Shown here in pieces: positions 34,932-45,672 of a DNA stretch of 64,000 bases; position 1 is the stretch's first letter; each line of letters starts with the position of its first letter. The translations under genes and the position numbers were made by a program. Source of the stretch: Aureobasidium sp. EXF-3400 (lineage: Eukaryota; Ascomycota; Dothideomycetes; Dothideales; Saccotheciaceae). Below the pieces are notes generated by a model. It was given only the letters and a program-made list of their open reading frames with translations, did no database searches and was not told the origin of the DNA. The DNA lies in the NCBI GenBank assembly GCA_024195585.1, contig SWBL01000091.1, forward strand, positions 62,001 through 126,000. The letters are read 5' to 3'.

Positions 34932-35501
34932 CTATCCTTCCTTCCCACCATCGACAACAAAATACCTCCCTACCTTCTTCCTGGCAGCACCCATCACATC
35001 CCAAGTCCTTGCGCTCTCTCCTTCTGCAGCCTCTTCTTGCCTCCTTCTAATCCTCTTGTAGTACTTTCCCTTGATGTCCTCGCTCTTGAATGCATCTTCC
35101 AGCTCTTCCAGCTCTTCCAGCCCTATCTCTTGCTCTTTTTTTCCTGCACTGGTCTCGTCTCGAAGACTTTGTAGCGGAGTGATGTTTGTGGTGTTGACTT
35201 TGCGGATTTCGGCGACAAAGTGGAGGTGGGAGTGTAATGAGGAAAGCATTTTTTGTTCCTCGGAGGCATCTTTTGGAGGTGGCAGCGCGGACAAGCGGAG
35301 GAGGTGATGCAATTGTTTTGAGGAGATTGTTGGTGTCTCATTGATGGAAGAGGAGGAAGGGAGCAGGGTGTCTAGTGACCAGGTTGGTGTTGCGAGTAGA
35401 GCGTCGACATCGATTTTTGAGCGTGTGGGTCTTGTGGTGTGGAAATTTGCGCGATGGACCAGGCAGCGCGAAAGACATGTCCGTAATGAGAGAGGCGGCA
35501 T
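34932..35501 (-). CDS. mitochondrial glutamyl-tRNA(Gln) amidotransferase subunit, Gta3/GatF-like
   Basis: A single exon of 189 residues. The N terminus MPPLSLRTCLSRCLVHRA is Arg-rich without acidic residues, like a mitochondrial presequence. Next come TPTWSLDTLLP and the conserved block SSKQLHHLLRLSALPPP, followed by HLHFVAEIRKVNTT and PLQSLRDET, the layout of GatC-like helices and the PLxxLRDE motif. Fungal Gta3/GatF proteins of this type are the third subunit of the mitochondrial transamidase that converts Glu-tRNA(Gln) to Gln-tRNA(Gln). The C-terminal half is charged (Glu/Lys/Arg) and ends VGRYFVVDGGKEG. The start was chosen at 35501, where the presequence begins. It diverges from sec17 across about 210 bp. 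Confidence 0.8.
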   Translation of the reverse strand: MPPLSLRTCLSRCLVHRANFHTTRPTRSKIDVDALLATPTWSLDTLLPSSSSINETPTISSKQLHHLLRLSALPPPKDASEEQKMLSSLHSHLHFVAEIRKVNTTNITPLQSLRDETSAGKKEQEIGLEELEELEDAFKSEDIKGKYYKRIRRRQEEAAEGESARTWDVMGAARKKVGRYFVVDGGKEG

Positions 35502-35710
35502 TTTGCTTGTTGTATATGATCTTGTCCTTTGGTCAGTGAGGTGTATACAGATGAAGGTTGATGGTAAATAATTGGGAGAGTCGGCCAATCACAGCGGGGC
35601 AGGGTCCGGATACGTCAGCGCCGACTTGGTGCTTGTTGCTACCAAAGGGCCTCCCAGATACGCCAAAGACAACATTCTCTCGAGTTCACACATCTCACAT
35701 ATTCACAATC

Positions 35711-36775
35711 ATGGCTTCCTCACTCGCAGCCGAGCAGGATCTGCTCAACAAGGTATTTTGATTTCTACTGAGGGCACATCTCAGAGAAGCTTCTCGTCTT
35801 CGAACCCCTTGAACTGACACAATCTCGCAAAACAGGCAATCAAGCAAGAAAAGAGCGCCTCAGGCGGCTTCTCCTTCTTCGGCGGCAAGCAGGAAAAGTA
35901 CGAAAAGGCCGTCGAAATGTACCGCACAGCCGCAAACGCCTACCGAGTAAAACTCACCTCCGTCGACGACCCGGAAACCATTTCGCTCGCCGTATCCCAG
36001 GGCGGTTCTGCCCTCGAATCTGCCGCCAGAATCTGCACTGAGAACTTGGAAGAACCCCTGGATGCTGTTAACATCTACAACGAGGCGTTCAAACTGTACC
36101 ATGAGGTGCAGCCAGAGAAGGCGGCAGTGATGCTGGAGCAAGCGATCCAAAGGCAGAAGCAGTTGGGAAGATGGAGACCGGCGGCCACAAATACCGAGAG
36201 CTTGGCTACGCATTACCAACAGGTGCTGGGAAACAATGCAAAGGCTATCGAGGCATACAAGGACACCCTCAAGTGCTACAAGCAAGATCCCGCTCCTGCT
36301 CTTGAGAACAAGATCACTCTGGCCCTGTCAGACTTGCAAGCTTTGGAGGGCGACTACAGAAGTGCCATTGAAGGCTACGAGACAGCAGCCGACAAGGCCC
36401 AGAACAACAACCTTCTCGCTTGGAACATCAAGAACTACCTCTTCCAAGCTGGTATCTGTCACTTGGCCACCGGTGTACGTTGAAATCATCCTTCTTTCTT
36501 TCGAGCTCACATGAACTAATCCTTCTACTCTACAGGACATGGTAGCCACATCGCGTGCCTTTGATGAGTGGCGCTCCAAGTACGCTCAATTCACCTCAGC
36601 CCGCGAATTCCAACTCCTCAACGACTTGAAGGAAGCCGTGGAAGCAGGAGACCAGGACCAGTTTGCGGACCGCCTATACCAGTTTGATCAGATGCAGAAG
36701 TTGAACAAGTGGCAGACCACTATGCTGCTGAGGATCAAGGAGAAGATTGAGAGCCAGGATGAGGACTTCTCTTAG
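35711..36775 (+). CDS. sec17: alpha-SNAP vesicle fusion protein (Sec17)
   Basis: Three exons (35711-35752, 35836-36474, 36536-36775) give 306 residues. Alpha-SNAP binds SNARE complexes and recruits the NSF/Sec18 ATPase to take them apart after membrane fusion. It is a peripheral protein of the secretory system. The membrane-contact loop SGGFSFFGG is near the N terminus, followed by TPR-like helical pairs (EKYEKAVEMYRTAANAYR, AKAIEAYKDTLKCYKQ, YRSAIEGYETAADKAQ). The C terminus is acidic with the conserved leucine-containing end (MLLRIKEKIESQDEDFS). The first exon is only 14 codons (MASSLAAEQDLLNK), and the splice to AIKQEKS restores the family start. The length is slightly above the usual 290-295. 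Confidence 0.95.
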
Positions 36776-36976
36776 AGATTTCGAGGAGAGGAGAGGAGAG
36801 ACAGATGAAAGATGAAAGGATAAATTCAGGAATGGGGGGCGTGGGTTTTACTCTGGCGTTTATACCTTTTGATATCCTTTGTAGTTTTTCTATCGATGGC
36901 CAGAATGGTCATGAGATATCCCTTGTGCACCATACGAAGATAGCTTCTTGTTGCTTGTGATATATCTTAGATTGGT

Positions 36977-37476
36977 TCAATTTGACTTGGCATCCTCTCT
37001 TGGACTTTCCTCTCCTCCTTGACTGGCTCCAAATATACCTAGACCCCACCAGGCCTTCTTAGGCGCTACTTCTGTCTTTGCTGTCTGTTGTGCATGTTGT
37101 ATCGTTGACACGGCTTCTTCTTTTGCGTCTTGAAGGTGTTGCTTCACTTCTGCTCCAATGGATTTGTCGTTGTTTATGTCTGGGGTCTCGTGGTCGATCT
37201 TTGTTGGTGGACTATATGGACAATTAGTGAGGGGAGTGAGTAGACGTGAATGAGGAGATATTACATGGCGCCACCATGTTGTTGCTGAAACTGTTGTACA
37301 TTCTTTCCTTCTCTTTCTGCTGCTTGTTTCTGCAGCTCTGGTTGGAATGCTGCAACTGCTGCGATGGGCGTCAGTAAAACATGTTCAGAGTCATGTGATA
37401 GAGGGGCATTGAAAGAGTGCATACCAGTAGCAATACCGCAGACTGTGGCTAGTGCGGGAGCGATCAATCTATTCAT
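36977..37476 (-). CDS. small unknown protein, three exons
   Basis: Three exons (37476-37425, 37358-37265, 37211-36977) join to 126 residues and end in TGA; the total length is divisible by three and all introns have GT-AG ends (66 and 53 nt). The protein starts MNRLIAPALATVCGIAT, a short hydrophobic helix that could be a mitochondrial or membrane signal. It continues with FQPELQKQAAEREGKN, a Gln-rich stretch and a charged helix (EVKQHLQDAKEEAVSTIQHA), then a Trp-Trp-Gly-Leu-Gly segment (KKAWWGLGIFGASQGG) near the C terminus. I do not recognise a named family. The middle and last exons have no start codon, so simple ORF scans miss them. It is convergent with sec17. The acceptor of exon 2 is a CAGCAG tandem, so one Ala may be alternately included. 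Confidence 0.6.
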
Positions 37477-37698
37477 TGTTTCTGATTTTCTGTATAACAC
37501 AAACCACTCGGGTTCGATGATGAGCTCTCGAACTTCTGTTTAAAGTCTTGGCGCTGGTGACGTCGGATCGGAGCGGTCGCGTGCCGAGGCGCGTTCGTTC
37601 GCCATCTCGAAATTGGCAAACGCGTACAGGTCGCGTCTCCGGTCTGGATGCATTGATATCTTCTGATGTTGGTGAAAAAGACATGAAGGCGAGGTCAA

Positions 37699-40600
37699 AT
37701 GAGCGAATGGAGAGATCGAGGCTATGTCCCGGACTCGGATGGGGACGACATTTCTCTGCTTGACGACAAAGATGCCAACACCAACACAACATCAACATCG
37801 CCGAGCACAACAACTATACACAACCAACGATGTGCTTCTGTCGAGCTGGTCGATGATCACGCGCACGACAATGTGAAGACCGTGTCGGAAGTCCGGGAAT
37901 CCAACACGAGTCCATCGAGTGCCAAACCAATCCAGGCTTCAGAAGACGAAATCCAACAGGACACCACATTCGACCTCCCGCAAGACAACTTCGGCGCGAG
38001 ACATGCTCCTCAGCAGCCTTCGGCCGGGCAACCAATAGTCTTGATCACCCAGTCCAGAAGGGCAGACTCACCGCCGGAGGACAACAAGAATGTCAGGACG
38101 TATAGCCGGAAATCCAGACCTGGAGCTCTGAAGAGGATTAAGAGAGTCAACGCCAACGATCGTGTAGAAGAAGATCTGCACGAAGATGACGGCTTCATGG
38201 ATATCGATGAGTTGGTCACGGATCAGGTTGAAGCAGGACAGGATCCATCTACGTCAGCTCCTCTGGTCGCTCCTTCCCAGGCCGACCGACGCTTGTCTGT
38301 CTCGAGTTCTGACTTGTCGGACGTCGACATGCAGCTCATATCCTCTCCACAACCATTCTTCCCTTTACCCACAAGTACGGCAAGAACGAATGATTCCATA
38401 CCGAGACTTCCCAGCCAGCCCGAGGCAACCGCCCTCGAAAGTGCCATCACTTCTCTATCTGATGAACATCTCGCCGCCCTTGCCGCTCAACAACCTCGAC
38501 GCAACCTTCGAGCACGGAAGGCCATCCAATTACATCCTTACCTCCTTGAAGTCGAGCAGTACCGTCGCGCCCTCAAAGCTCGTGGCCTGAGACCCATTCA
38601 AGTCGCTACGAATAGTCAACGACCAAGAAATCAGGATGATTCTCAGGACGACGAATTTCATCAGGAAGAGAGTCAGCCACGACGACCTCAGCTAGAGCAT
38701 ACTCAGGAATCAACGCCACCAGACTCTTCTGCCTCGTCTGTTCACAACCCGCCGCCACGTCTTGACTTGTCCAACCTCATCGCTGGAGACGACGAAGAAG
38801 AAGAGTTTCCTGACATCGATGCTGCTCTCCGTCGTCGTGTCATCGGCGGTACCCAAATCCACTATAAGCGCCGCAAGACCCTCGAGACTCCTGACATCAA
38901 CCAGAATGGACGCATGCTATCTTTATCAGCATCAAGAGCCAGAGGAAAACTAAAGTCCTTGAGTCTGAATCGCGTCCTTTCAACTACAAGTGGACCTTCC
39001 AACCAGGACCTGCTGCCGCCGTCACCTCCAAGGACATCAAGCCCAGCAAATGCCGAACCTACACCTGTCGCTCCTCCTCGCTTCAGGCTTCCACATGGTC
39101 TAAATCCTACAGCTGTTCCTACTCCATTTCCTTCTTCGCCTGAGCCGCTGGCTTCCACATCAGTCAGACGTCCTCGTCAGGTGATTATAGCATCCGACGA
39201 AGAAGCTGTCAATCATCAAGATGTCGATGCAGAGTCCAGCTCCTCGTCAGAATCAGATCAGAAAAACAGACAATTGCTGCGCTACCGGCGAAAGATGAGG
39301 GGTGTGCTGCCTGCCTCGTACCTCAAGCTTGACAGACAAGTTAGACAACCGTCGCCATCGGTTGCCCCCTCTGAAGCGCAGACTGCAACACCGGGACCAA
39401 CGGCTCCTGTCAGAGGCGTTGCTCAACGGAGGGTGACAAGCACTTCTGCCGCACCAGCTCGCCAAAACAGCTATGTGATATTTTCCGACAATTCCGAGTC
39501 CGACGATTCGGTGGCAGAACTGCCGGCTTCCCGTCTGCTCCAAACTAGACTGCCATCGCCGATCACTGGACGTCCCACAGGTCGGCCTTTTGAGCCATTG
39601 GAAGTTGATGAATATGACGAGATTGATAATATGCTCCCTACGAACGGAAGAGCTCACTTCAGAAAGCCCGGAAGCAAGAAGAGGCAATCCAAGCTTCCAA
39701 GCACATTTACACGTACCAAGTCCTCTTCAAACCAGGCTCAATTGTGTCAGAAACGAAAAGCCCCTGTTAATCCAACAGCACAAAAGTCGACCTCGCGTCA
39801 TGAGCCAGGCGCGAGCATCAAGAGAAAGCCAACTGCCAAAAAGCCAAAGCCAGTCAAACTGAGTATCCTGGATGCCACCACCACTAACGATCCAAAATCC
39901 CCACGAGAAGTGTCTAGGCCTCAATTCGTGCGTCTTGCTGCTCGTCAAGCTCGGAATCGGCCGGATCATGGCAGACACAGTCCATCCAACAAGGACATAC
40001 GTTTGGCTACGAGAGAGGATACCCAGGATGCTCTCGAACCATTATTGTCCTGGCGAGCAGGCAACCTGAGTCGCAGTTGGGTTCCTCTACCTCAGGATAC
40101 TCGTCCTGATGGTAGTGTCCGCAACGATGGAGACACAATGATCGAAGAGCCGAATGATCAAGAAAACTCGGTGATCACGAGTGGTCCACAACACCGCAGA
40201 CCTGGCCAACCGCGGCCGCTCATGGGCACGGAACCGAGACAATTTCGACAGCTCTCAGAAAAAGACAATCCTGCGCGAAAGCGTACGGCTCGAGATTTAC
40301 TTCGAGCAAACCAACGAAAGCTGCTCGAACGTGATCACCGCATGCGTCCTGCCCAGCTAGAGAGCGTAGCCCAGAGCACACACCTTGATCTTGATCCGCT
40401 TACCTTTGCTGCACCTCCATCCCGCTTGATGGAGATCTTTGCTCGAGACAGACGGGATCAGCCAGCTTCCAAATTCCGGCTCGAGCGCTTCCTCAAGGAT
40501 AAGGGTGATTTGCCTGAAGTTCCTGTTCCGAACCAGTCAGAAAACCCAGATACGAGCATGACAGGCATTGACAATGTTGTCTCGCATGCACGAACCCGCA

Positions 40601-43600
40601 AAAGACTAGCTCGACGAATTGATGTCGAAACGACTAGATTTCGTCAGCCGAATGAGCCTCTACCAGCTGATGTTCCTTCTGTTTCGGCTCAAGATCCAGA
40701 GAACATTAACTCAGATGATCCTCCTGCGAAGGCAATTCTACAAGGCCTGGGTCCTTTTGGCACTCGTTACCCTACAGACTTCGACGTCAGACCACTCGAG
40801 ATTGGCACCTATTTTGCTACTGGCACATTCGTGGGCAGTGGAGACTTCAACGATTGTTTGACGTTACGCGGGCGCGACCTTGATGTTCCCGCTGGTCGGA
40901 TCACGGTAGAAGTAGTTGGTCGCTCCTTACATTGGAGTGCCTGGAATGAAGACGTCTCTGCCGGTCTTAGTTCCATACTGTCAGCATGCACTGAAGATTT
41001 ACACAGTGTTGGCGAATATGAGAGCACAGAGATGCGACAAACTGCCATCGGCGATACCACCGCGCGCTTCAACTATTTCTTGAGATCTATCGTGAGGTAT
41101 CTGTCAGGCTGTCTCCACTTCCTGGATCCCATCGATCGATCCTCTAGCTTGAGCCGCCTTTCCCGCTTTGTTGATGAGTTTGTCGACATGGTCGAAGTGG
41201 AAACCATCATTCTCAGGTCCCTCTCAGATGTACAAACTCACATCGAGCGACTCGTGATAGACTCGCTGTCATACTTGCTCTGCATGACTGTACAGTTGGT
41301 ACGCATCTCGCAACATCCTGCCGCTGATGTCAAAATGCAGACTCTTCTTGTGGAAGAGTGTGTTCGTTTGAGCACAAAGATCATGGCCGCAGCGCTGCCC
41401 ACGAGACTCATCCCTGTGCGTGAGTTCTTAGAGGCACATCGTGAGCACGCTCGACGTGAATCTGGAATCCAGGCACAAGACGTCGCTATCACGAGCGTTG
41501 TCATTGTGAACCATGCACTTACAACTGTCAACGCATCCACCAAGCTTTCCGACATCATCAGCACACACCTAGGTCGTTCAATTATGAAGACATGCAACAT
41601 CCACTCCCTCGATCAGGTATGGTACGATGCCTTTTGTCTTCAACCTCTTCTAGAGATCGATGCGAAAGGCATATTCCGGCCGCGAAGCAGGTTCCAGTCA
41701 GCCAATGACAACTGGAACCTAATTAAAGTGCTTTTGCAGCGGATGTTTGAGCTATATCCAGCAACTAGCAAGGCGCGCAGTCCAACGCTGAACGACTATG
41801 TACGAGCATGTCTGGCCAGAGTATATCATCTAATAACACGCTGGGGTTGGCGGAGGTGTGAAACTGCGCTGAGTACAATATACGACTTCTTTGCTGGCAA
41901 CAACCTTTCGCAACTCTACAAAGAAGAGGGCAAAGGTTCACCACGCTTCCTCGAAAATCTTGACAAAAGCCCGACAATCGAACTTGAAGTATCCGACTGT
42001 GCGTTTCACATCTTTCTCAAGTTGCTCGTAGTTGGCTTGCGGAGCTTACAAGAAGTCTTGCCTAAAAACAAAGTCCGAGGTTTCGCATGGAGATTTATTC
42101 CCAACCATGGTCGCACGTATCGAAAAGAGCAGGAGGTCACTCATGTTGCACTCAACGCCTTACGCAATCACCATGACTTGCTTTGCACATTGTACTGGGT
42201 CATGCCGTCTGGTTGTGGACCTCGACTACAAATGATTAAAGACTTGGTCGACCACGACAACTCGCATCGAGAAGCTTGTCGGCTTAGCGTACATGCCTGG
42301 GGCATGCTTGCTCGTTACTTACTTTCGCAAAGCGAAACCTCCAATGATCAGGATGTCTTGGGTTCATGGTACAGAGACATGATTTCGACCACAATATCTC
42401 AGTATCGACTTGCTAGATCTGAAGCAGAAGCACAATATACTGCTGCGAGATCTAGAGGGTCATCTGAGATAACGCCTGAGATGCTCGAGATGACTATCAC
42501 AGCCAATCAACGAAGCATTTTTGCTATTCTGCAAGATCTGCTCTTGGCAATGCGCAATGCTGTCAGAATCTCGAAGTCATGGTCCGCTGTTCGCAATGTC
42601 TTTGAGCAATCTAATGTGATTGAAGTGCTGAAACTGTTCGATATGGATCAGCCTAGGCTTTCCGTTGCTATTGTTCAGGCATTAGGTATTGTTGATGAAC
42701 TGCTTGTCGCCAAGGCCAGGTTGTGCAAGTCCATACAGCAAGAAAGTCAGCCAGGTAGTGATGACAGCCAGGAGTATGGTGACTGGTCTTTCATGGATGA
42801 AGTCATCGAAGAGCCAGAAAACTCGGAGCCGAAGACATCGGAAGTGGCATTCCTGCAAGAACCTATTGCTTCACTCCTTTCAACGTGCTTCGGCTCAGAA
42901 AAGAGCCCTGATGATGCACTTCTCAAGAAGATCGTGGATATCTGGGTCGCCACTGCCCAGCACTTGATCAAAGAGAATGTTCTTGACTGGTCAAGCTTTC
43001 TAGATGTCTACAGCACATCTTCATGGTTTCAGCTCCGAGAGACTGAACAGAGGCACAAATACACTTGCTATTTCCTTGCGTCTGTCATCAAGAGCGACAG
43101 GTCAAGTCTTACCAACCATCGAACTCTCTTCATGAAAGCTTGGTTCGTCGCATTGTTCGAGCGGGAATCGAAGCTCAAGTTCCAACATCGTCTCACGTCA
43201 AGTCTATTAGAGAAAGCAACCTCGGAACCATTACTGCATAATTTGCCGTTTGCTGCCAATCACGAGACTGGCGAGTATCGCATCACCTTAGCCGAGTTTC
43301 GTGAAAGGCGAATCAGTCTAATCAGTAGTGTGCTGTCGAACATGCATACCTCACTCAATTTCTTCCATTCTTCGACAATGTTAGGAAGCAAAAGAGAGTA
43401 TATTGATATGCTCAAGGCTGCTATGCAACACATGCGCAGTACATACGAACAACTCCAGAACATGTCTGGTCGACTTGGTGGTTCATCTTATGACACTGTC
43501 AAAGGAGCTTACGTCGAGTTTGTCCAATCCATCATATCCCTGATGCAGCAATACACATCGGATATTTGTCCGATAGATCCATTCTTTGTGGATTCTGCCG

Positions 43601-44580
43601 CTTTCCCTCTTCCCCTGGATGACCCGACATATGTCAAGGCGAAGCTCAAAAGCTATGACTCAAAATTGCAAGACAGCCGCGCCCGCAAACAGCTTGCTGT
43701 ATTTGTGCAGACAGTCGGCGAGCGCGCAGCTTCTGAGAATCAGCAACCATATCTCACCAAGCAGATGCATGATGCTCTGATTGGGGATGCGTCAAGGGGA
43801 CTCAGGAGTGTGGTACTGACGGTTTTGCTACCAGCGTACATCCACTGTTCAAAGACTTTCACTTCAGGCAGTGTCTTAGCTCTGCCCCTCATACAAGCCA
43901 GTGCTGTGGTCATCTACGACATGATTTATGATGTAAACCTCGCTGATGGGAAAGCTGTGGATTCAGACGTCGATTCCATCACCTCTATCCTCACAACAGC
44001 ACATCAATTCGCCATGTCGATCCCGTCTCAGCCAACATTGCAGCACGTCGGTTCTTTACGTCTCCTCGCAGCGATTTTTCACCTCGCCGAGCAAAGTCTC
44101 TCGTTTGTCGAGTACATACACCGCACTACTGGCAAGGGTAGTGACACCATAGCATTGCTTCGCCGTCTCATGGCCTTTGGCGAAGAGTTCAGCATTCACG
44201 TTATGGATCCCTTCGCGGACGTACCAATCTCGCCTGATGCACCAATGCTCGAGAGTGTTCACTGTCCCTGGCAAGACACACTTGACTTTGCCACACGCAA
44301 CCTCACAGAATCACTCGCTAGAGCACCATGGCGAACCTGGGATATAGATTTCGAAAGCGTAGAAGCCGAGAGTATGAGGGTTGTGGCTGCTTTTGACTTT
44401 TTCAGAAGCAGCTTTAACGTTATTGTTTGTCGCGGCGGATACATTGTGCAAAGTGCTGTCGATGGGGAGGAAAGGGAAGGAGATGAGGATGAGCAGATGG
44501 AGGAACAAGACATACAGAGACAAGGACTTGATGAAGTGATGATGGGTATGCAAGGTCTGGGATGGGAAGGCTTGGTGTAG
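37699..44580 (+). CDS. mus7: Mus7/Mms22 replication-repair protein
   Basis: One uninterrupted frame of 2,293 residues. It is recognised as the fungal Mus7/Mms22 family, a nuclear scaffold that acts with the Rtt101/Rtt107 ubiquitin ligase at stalled replication forks and in resistance to DNA damage. The N terminus begins MSEWRDRGYVPDSDGDD, the usual WxxRGYVPDSD opening. The first 850 residues are polar and largely disordered (Ser/Pro/Asp/Glu-rich) with basic stretches such as KKRQSKLPSTFTRTK. The conserved region starts with RTARDLLRANQRKLLERD and LTFAAPPSRLMEIFARDRRD. It continues through FGTRYPTDFDVRPLEIGTYF and GTFVGSGDF into a long helical C-terminal half. Absence of introns in a 6.9-kb gene is notable here. 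Confidence 0.9.
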   Translation: MSEWRDRGYVPDSDGDDISLLDDKDANTNTTSTSPSTTTIHNQRCASVELVDDHAHDNVKTVSEVRESNTSPSSAKPIQASEDEIQQDTTFDLPQDNFGARHAPQQPSAGQPIVLITQSRRADSPPEDNKNVRTYSRKSRPGALKRIKRVNANDRVEEDLHEDDGFMDIDELVTDQVEAGQDPSTSAPLVAPSQADRRLSVSSSDLSDVDMQLISSPQPFFPLPTSTARTNDSIPRLPSQPEATALESAITSLSDEHLAALAAQQPRRNLRARKAIQLHPYLLEVEQYRRALKARGLRPIQVATNSQRPRNQDDSQDDEFHQEESQPRRPQLEHTQESTPPDSSASSVHNPPPRLDLSNLIAGDDEEEEFPDIDAALRRRVIGGTQIHYKRRKTLETPDINQNGRMLSLSASRARGKLKSLSLNRVLSTTSGPSNQDLLPPSPPRTSSPANAEPTPVAPPRFRLPHGLNPTAVPTPFPSSPEPLASTSVRRPRQVIIASDEEAVNHQDVDAESSSSSESDQKNRQLLRYRRKMRGVLPASYLKLDRQVRQPSPSVAPSEAQTATPGPTAPVRGVAQRRVTSTSAAPARQNSYVIFSDNSESDDSVAELPASRLLQTRLPSPITGRPTGRPFEPLEVDEYDEIDNMLPTNGRAHFRKPGSKKRQSKLPSTFTRTKSSSNQAQLCQKRKAPVNPTAQKSTSRHEPGASIKRKPTAKKPKPVKLSILDATTTNDPKSPREVSRPQFVRLAARQARNRPDHGRHSPSNKDIRLATREDTQDALEPLLSWRAGNLSRSWVPLPQDTRPDGSVRNDGDTMIEEPNDQENSVITSGPQHRRPGQPRPLMGTEPRQFRQLSEKDNPARKRTARDLLRANQRKLLERDHRMRPAQLESVAQSTHLDLDPLTFAAPPSRLMEIFARDRRDQPASKFRLERFLKDKGDLPEVPVPNQSENPDTSMTGIDNVVSHARTRKRLARRIDVETTRFRQPNEPLPADVPSVSAQDPENINSDDPPAKAILQGLGPFGTRYPTDFDVRPLEIGTYFATGTFVGSGDFNDCLTLRGRDLDVPAGRITVEVVGRSLHWSAWNEDVSAGLSSILSACTEDLHSVGEYESTEMRQTAIGDTTARFNYFLRSIVRYLSGCLHFLDPIDRSSSLSRLSRFVDEFVDMVEVETIILRSLSDVQTHIERLVIDSLSYLLCMTVQLVRISQHPAADVKMQTLLVEECVRLSTKIMAAALPTRLIPVREFLEAHREHARRESGIQAQDVAITSVVIVNHALTTVNASTKLSDIISTHLGRSIMKTCNIHSLDQVWYDAFCLQPLLEIDAKGIFRPRSRFQSANDNWNLIKVLLQRMFELYPATSKARSPTLNDYVRACLARVYHLITRWGWRRCETALSTIYDFFAGNNLSQLYKEEGKGSPRFLENLDKSPTIELEVSDCAFHIFLKLLVVGLRSLQEVLPKNKVRGFAWRFIPNHGRTYRKEQEVTHVALNALRNHHDLLCTLYWVMPSGCGPRLQMIKDLVDHDNSHREACRLSVHAWGMLARYLLSQSETSNDQDVLGSWYRDMISTTISQYRLARSEAEAQYTAARSRGSSEITPEMLEMTITANQRSIFAILQDLLLAMRNAVRISKSWSAVRNVFEQSNVIEVLKLFDMDQPRLSVAIVQALGIVDELLVAKARLCKSIQQESQPGSDDSQEYGDWSFMDEVIEEPENSEPKTSEVAFLQEPIASLLSTCFGSEKSPDDALLKKIVDIWVATAQHLIKENVLDWSSFLDVYSTSSWFQLRETEQRHKYTCYFLASVIKSDRSSLTNHRTLFMKAWFVALFERESKLKFQHRLTSSLLEKATSEPLLHNLPFAANHETGEYRITLAEFRERRISLISSVLSNMHTSLNFFHSSTMLGSKREYIDMLKAAMQHMRSTYEQLQNMSGRLGGSSYDTVKGAYVEFVQSIISLMQQYTSDICPIDPFFVDSAAFPLPLDDPTYVKAKLKSYDSKLQDSRARKQLAVFVQTVGERAASENQQPYLTKQMHDALIGDASRGLRSVVLTVLLPAYIHCSKTFTSGSVLALPLIQASAVVIYDMIYDVNLADGKAVDSDVDSITSILTTAHQFAMSIPSQPTLQHVGSLRLLAAIFHLAEQSLSFVEYIHRTTGKGSDTIALLRRLMAFGEEFSIHVMDPFADVPISPDAPMLESVHCPWQDTLDFATRNLTESLARAPWRTWDIDFESVEAESMRVVAAFDFFRSSFNVIVCRGGYIVQSAVDGEEREGDEDEQMEEQDIQRQGLDEVMMGMQGLGWEGLV

Positions 44581-45672
44581 TATATAGATGAGCTATTGCT
44601 ATCATGAGGTTATGATGTTGCTTGAGCATGACTTAGAAACGTGTTATGCAGCAAGTGTTGCACTTCCTATCACTAAGAAGAGTGATGTTCATGAATTGAG
44701 GAAGGATCTCAGCTGCGATAGTCAGAGTTTTAGTGGTTAACAAAAATGCAGGAATGAGTCTGACATACAGAATTTGTCCATTGAGAGATGCTCTCCGCAA
44801 CTAGAGAAACAACATCTGATCTGGTCTAAAAGGATCAATACCGTCCACAACCCTCTGATTACTGCTTCGTTCCCCCCTCAACCCCTTCTTCCGTTTCGAC
44901 TACTGCAATCCGACAGCCTAGTTTCCAGATGCAGTACGTTCCCATGGGATAGCGTACCTTTATAAAATGGTTATGGACCTGAGTCGCTCATTCGAGTGGG
45001 CAAGGTTCCTAATGAGAGGCAGATCATGTACACGCACCATTGTTGGTGGGTCTCTTCGAAGGCATAGGGCTTCTCATCGTTGTCATCGGCGGCAAAGAGC
45101 CTTGGTCTTGCGTGTGGGGGCCATGATCAAGCTTCCATTGCCGTCTCTTAAGAAGAAGAAGGCATCTGCCATGATGAGTGTAGGCGCAGGTTTGCTATGA
45201 TATCTTCCTTTCTTTGAAGGGAGTTTAAAGAATTGACAGAGGGCCAATGTGGTATCCGATGTCCTTGTTCGAGATGGCAGAATTTATGAGAGTGATTTGA
45301 TGGAAGAACGAGAATTCGAAGAAACGCGGTGACTGTGAAAGAATGCAGGTGTTGGTGTCTAGGTTCCGGTACAAGATCTTCCTATGAGAAGTGCCGATAT
45401 AATATCTCTTGATGGTGAGACAACACTCTTGTGCTACCGTATTCGCTCAAGGGGTTGGTGTTGATCGTGTTCTTTCGATGCCATAGCTTGCCTGTCCAAG
45501 ACTATCCACGATATCGACTCTTTTCGGTTTAGTCCTCAAAGGGAAAAAGGCACAACCTATTTTCATGCTCGGCATGAGGGTCGCTCGGGTTTGGATATCA
45601 GAATTCTGCGCCACCGACAATCGCCTTTTCTAGATTCTCTGGTCAGCACAACGCATTGTCAAGGTCAACAGG
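44581..45672. other. gene-free stretch
   Basis: These 1.1 kb follow mus7 and precede the polyglutamine gene, so they hold that gene's promoter. A 77-codon frame at 44967-45200 is Arg-rich and has no supporting signal. No RNA gene or repeat is recognised. Confidence 0.45.

Noticed and set aside
45591..45672. Upstream extension of the polyglutamine frame
   Set aside because: It begins with TTG and has no ATG until inside the spliced intron region. The ATG at 45673 with a GTATGT intron explains the gene better.
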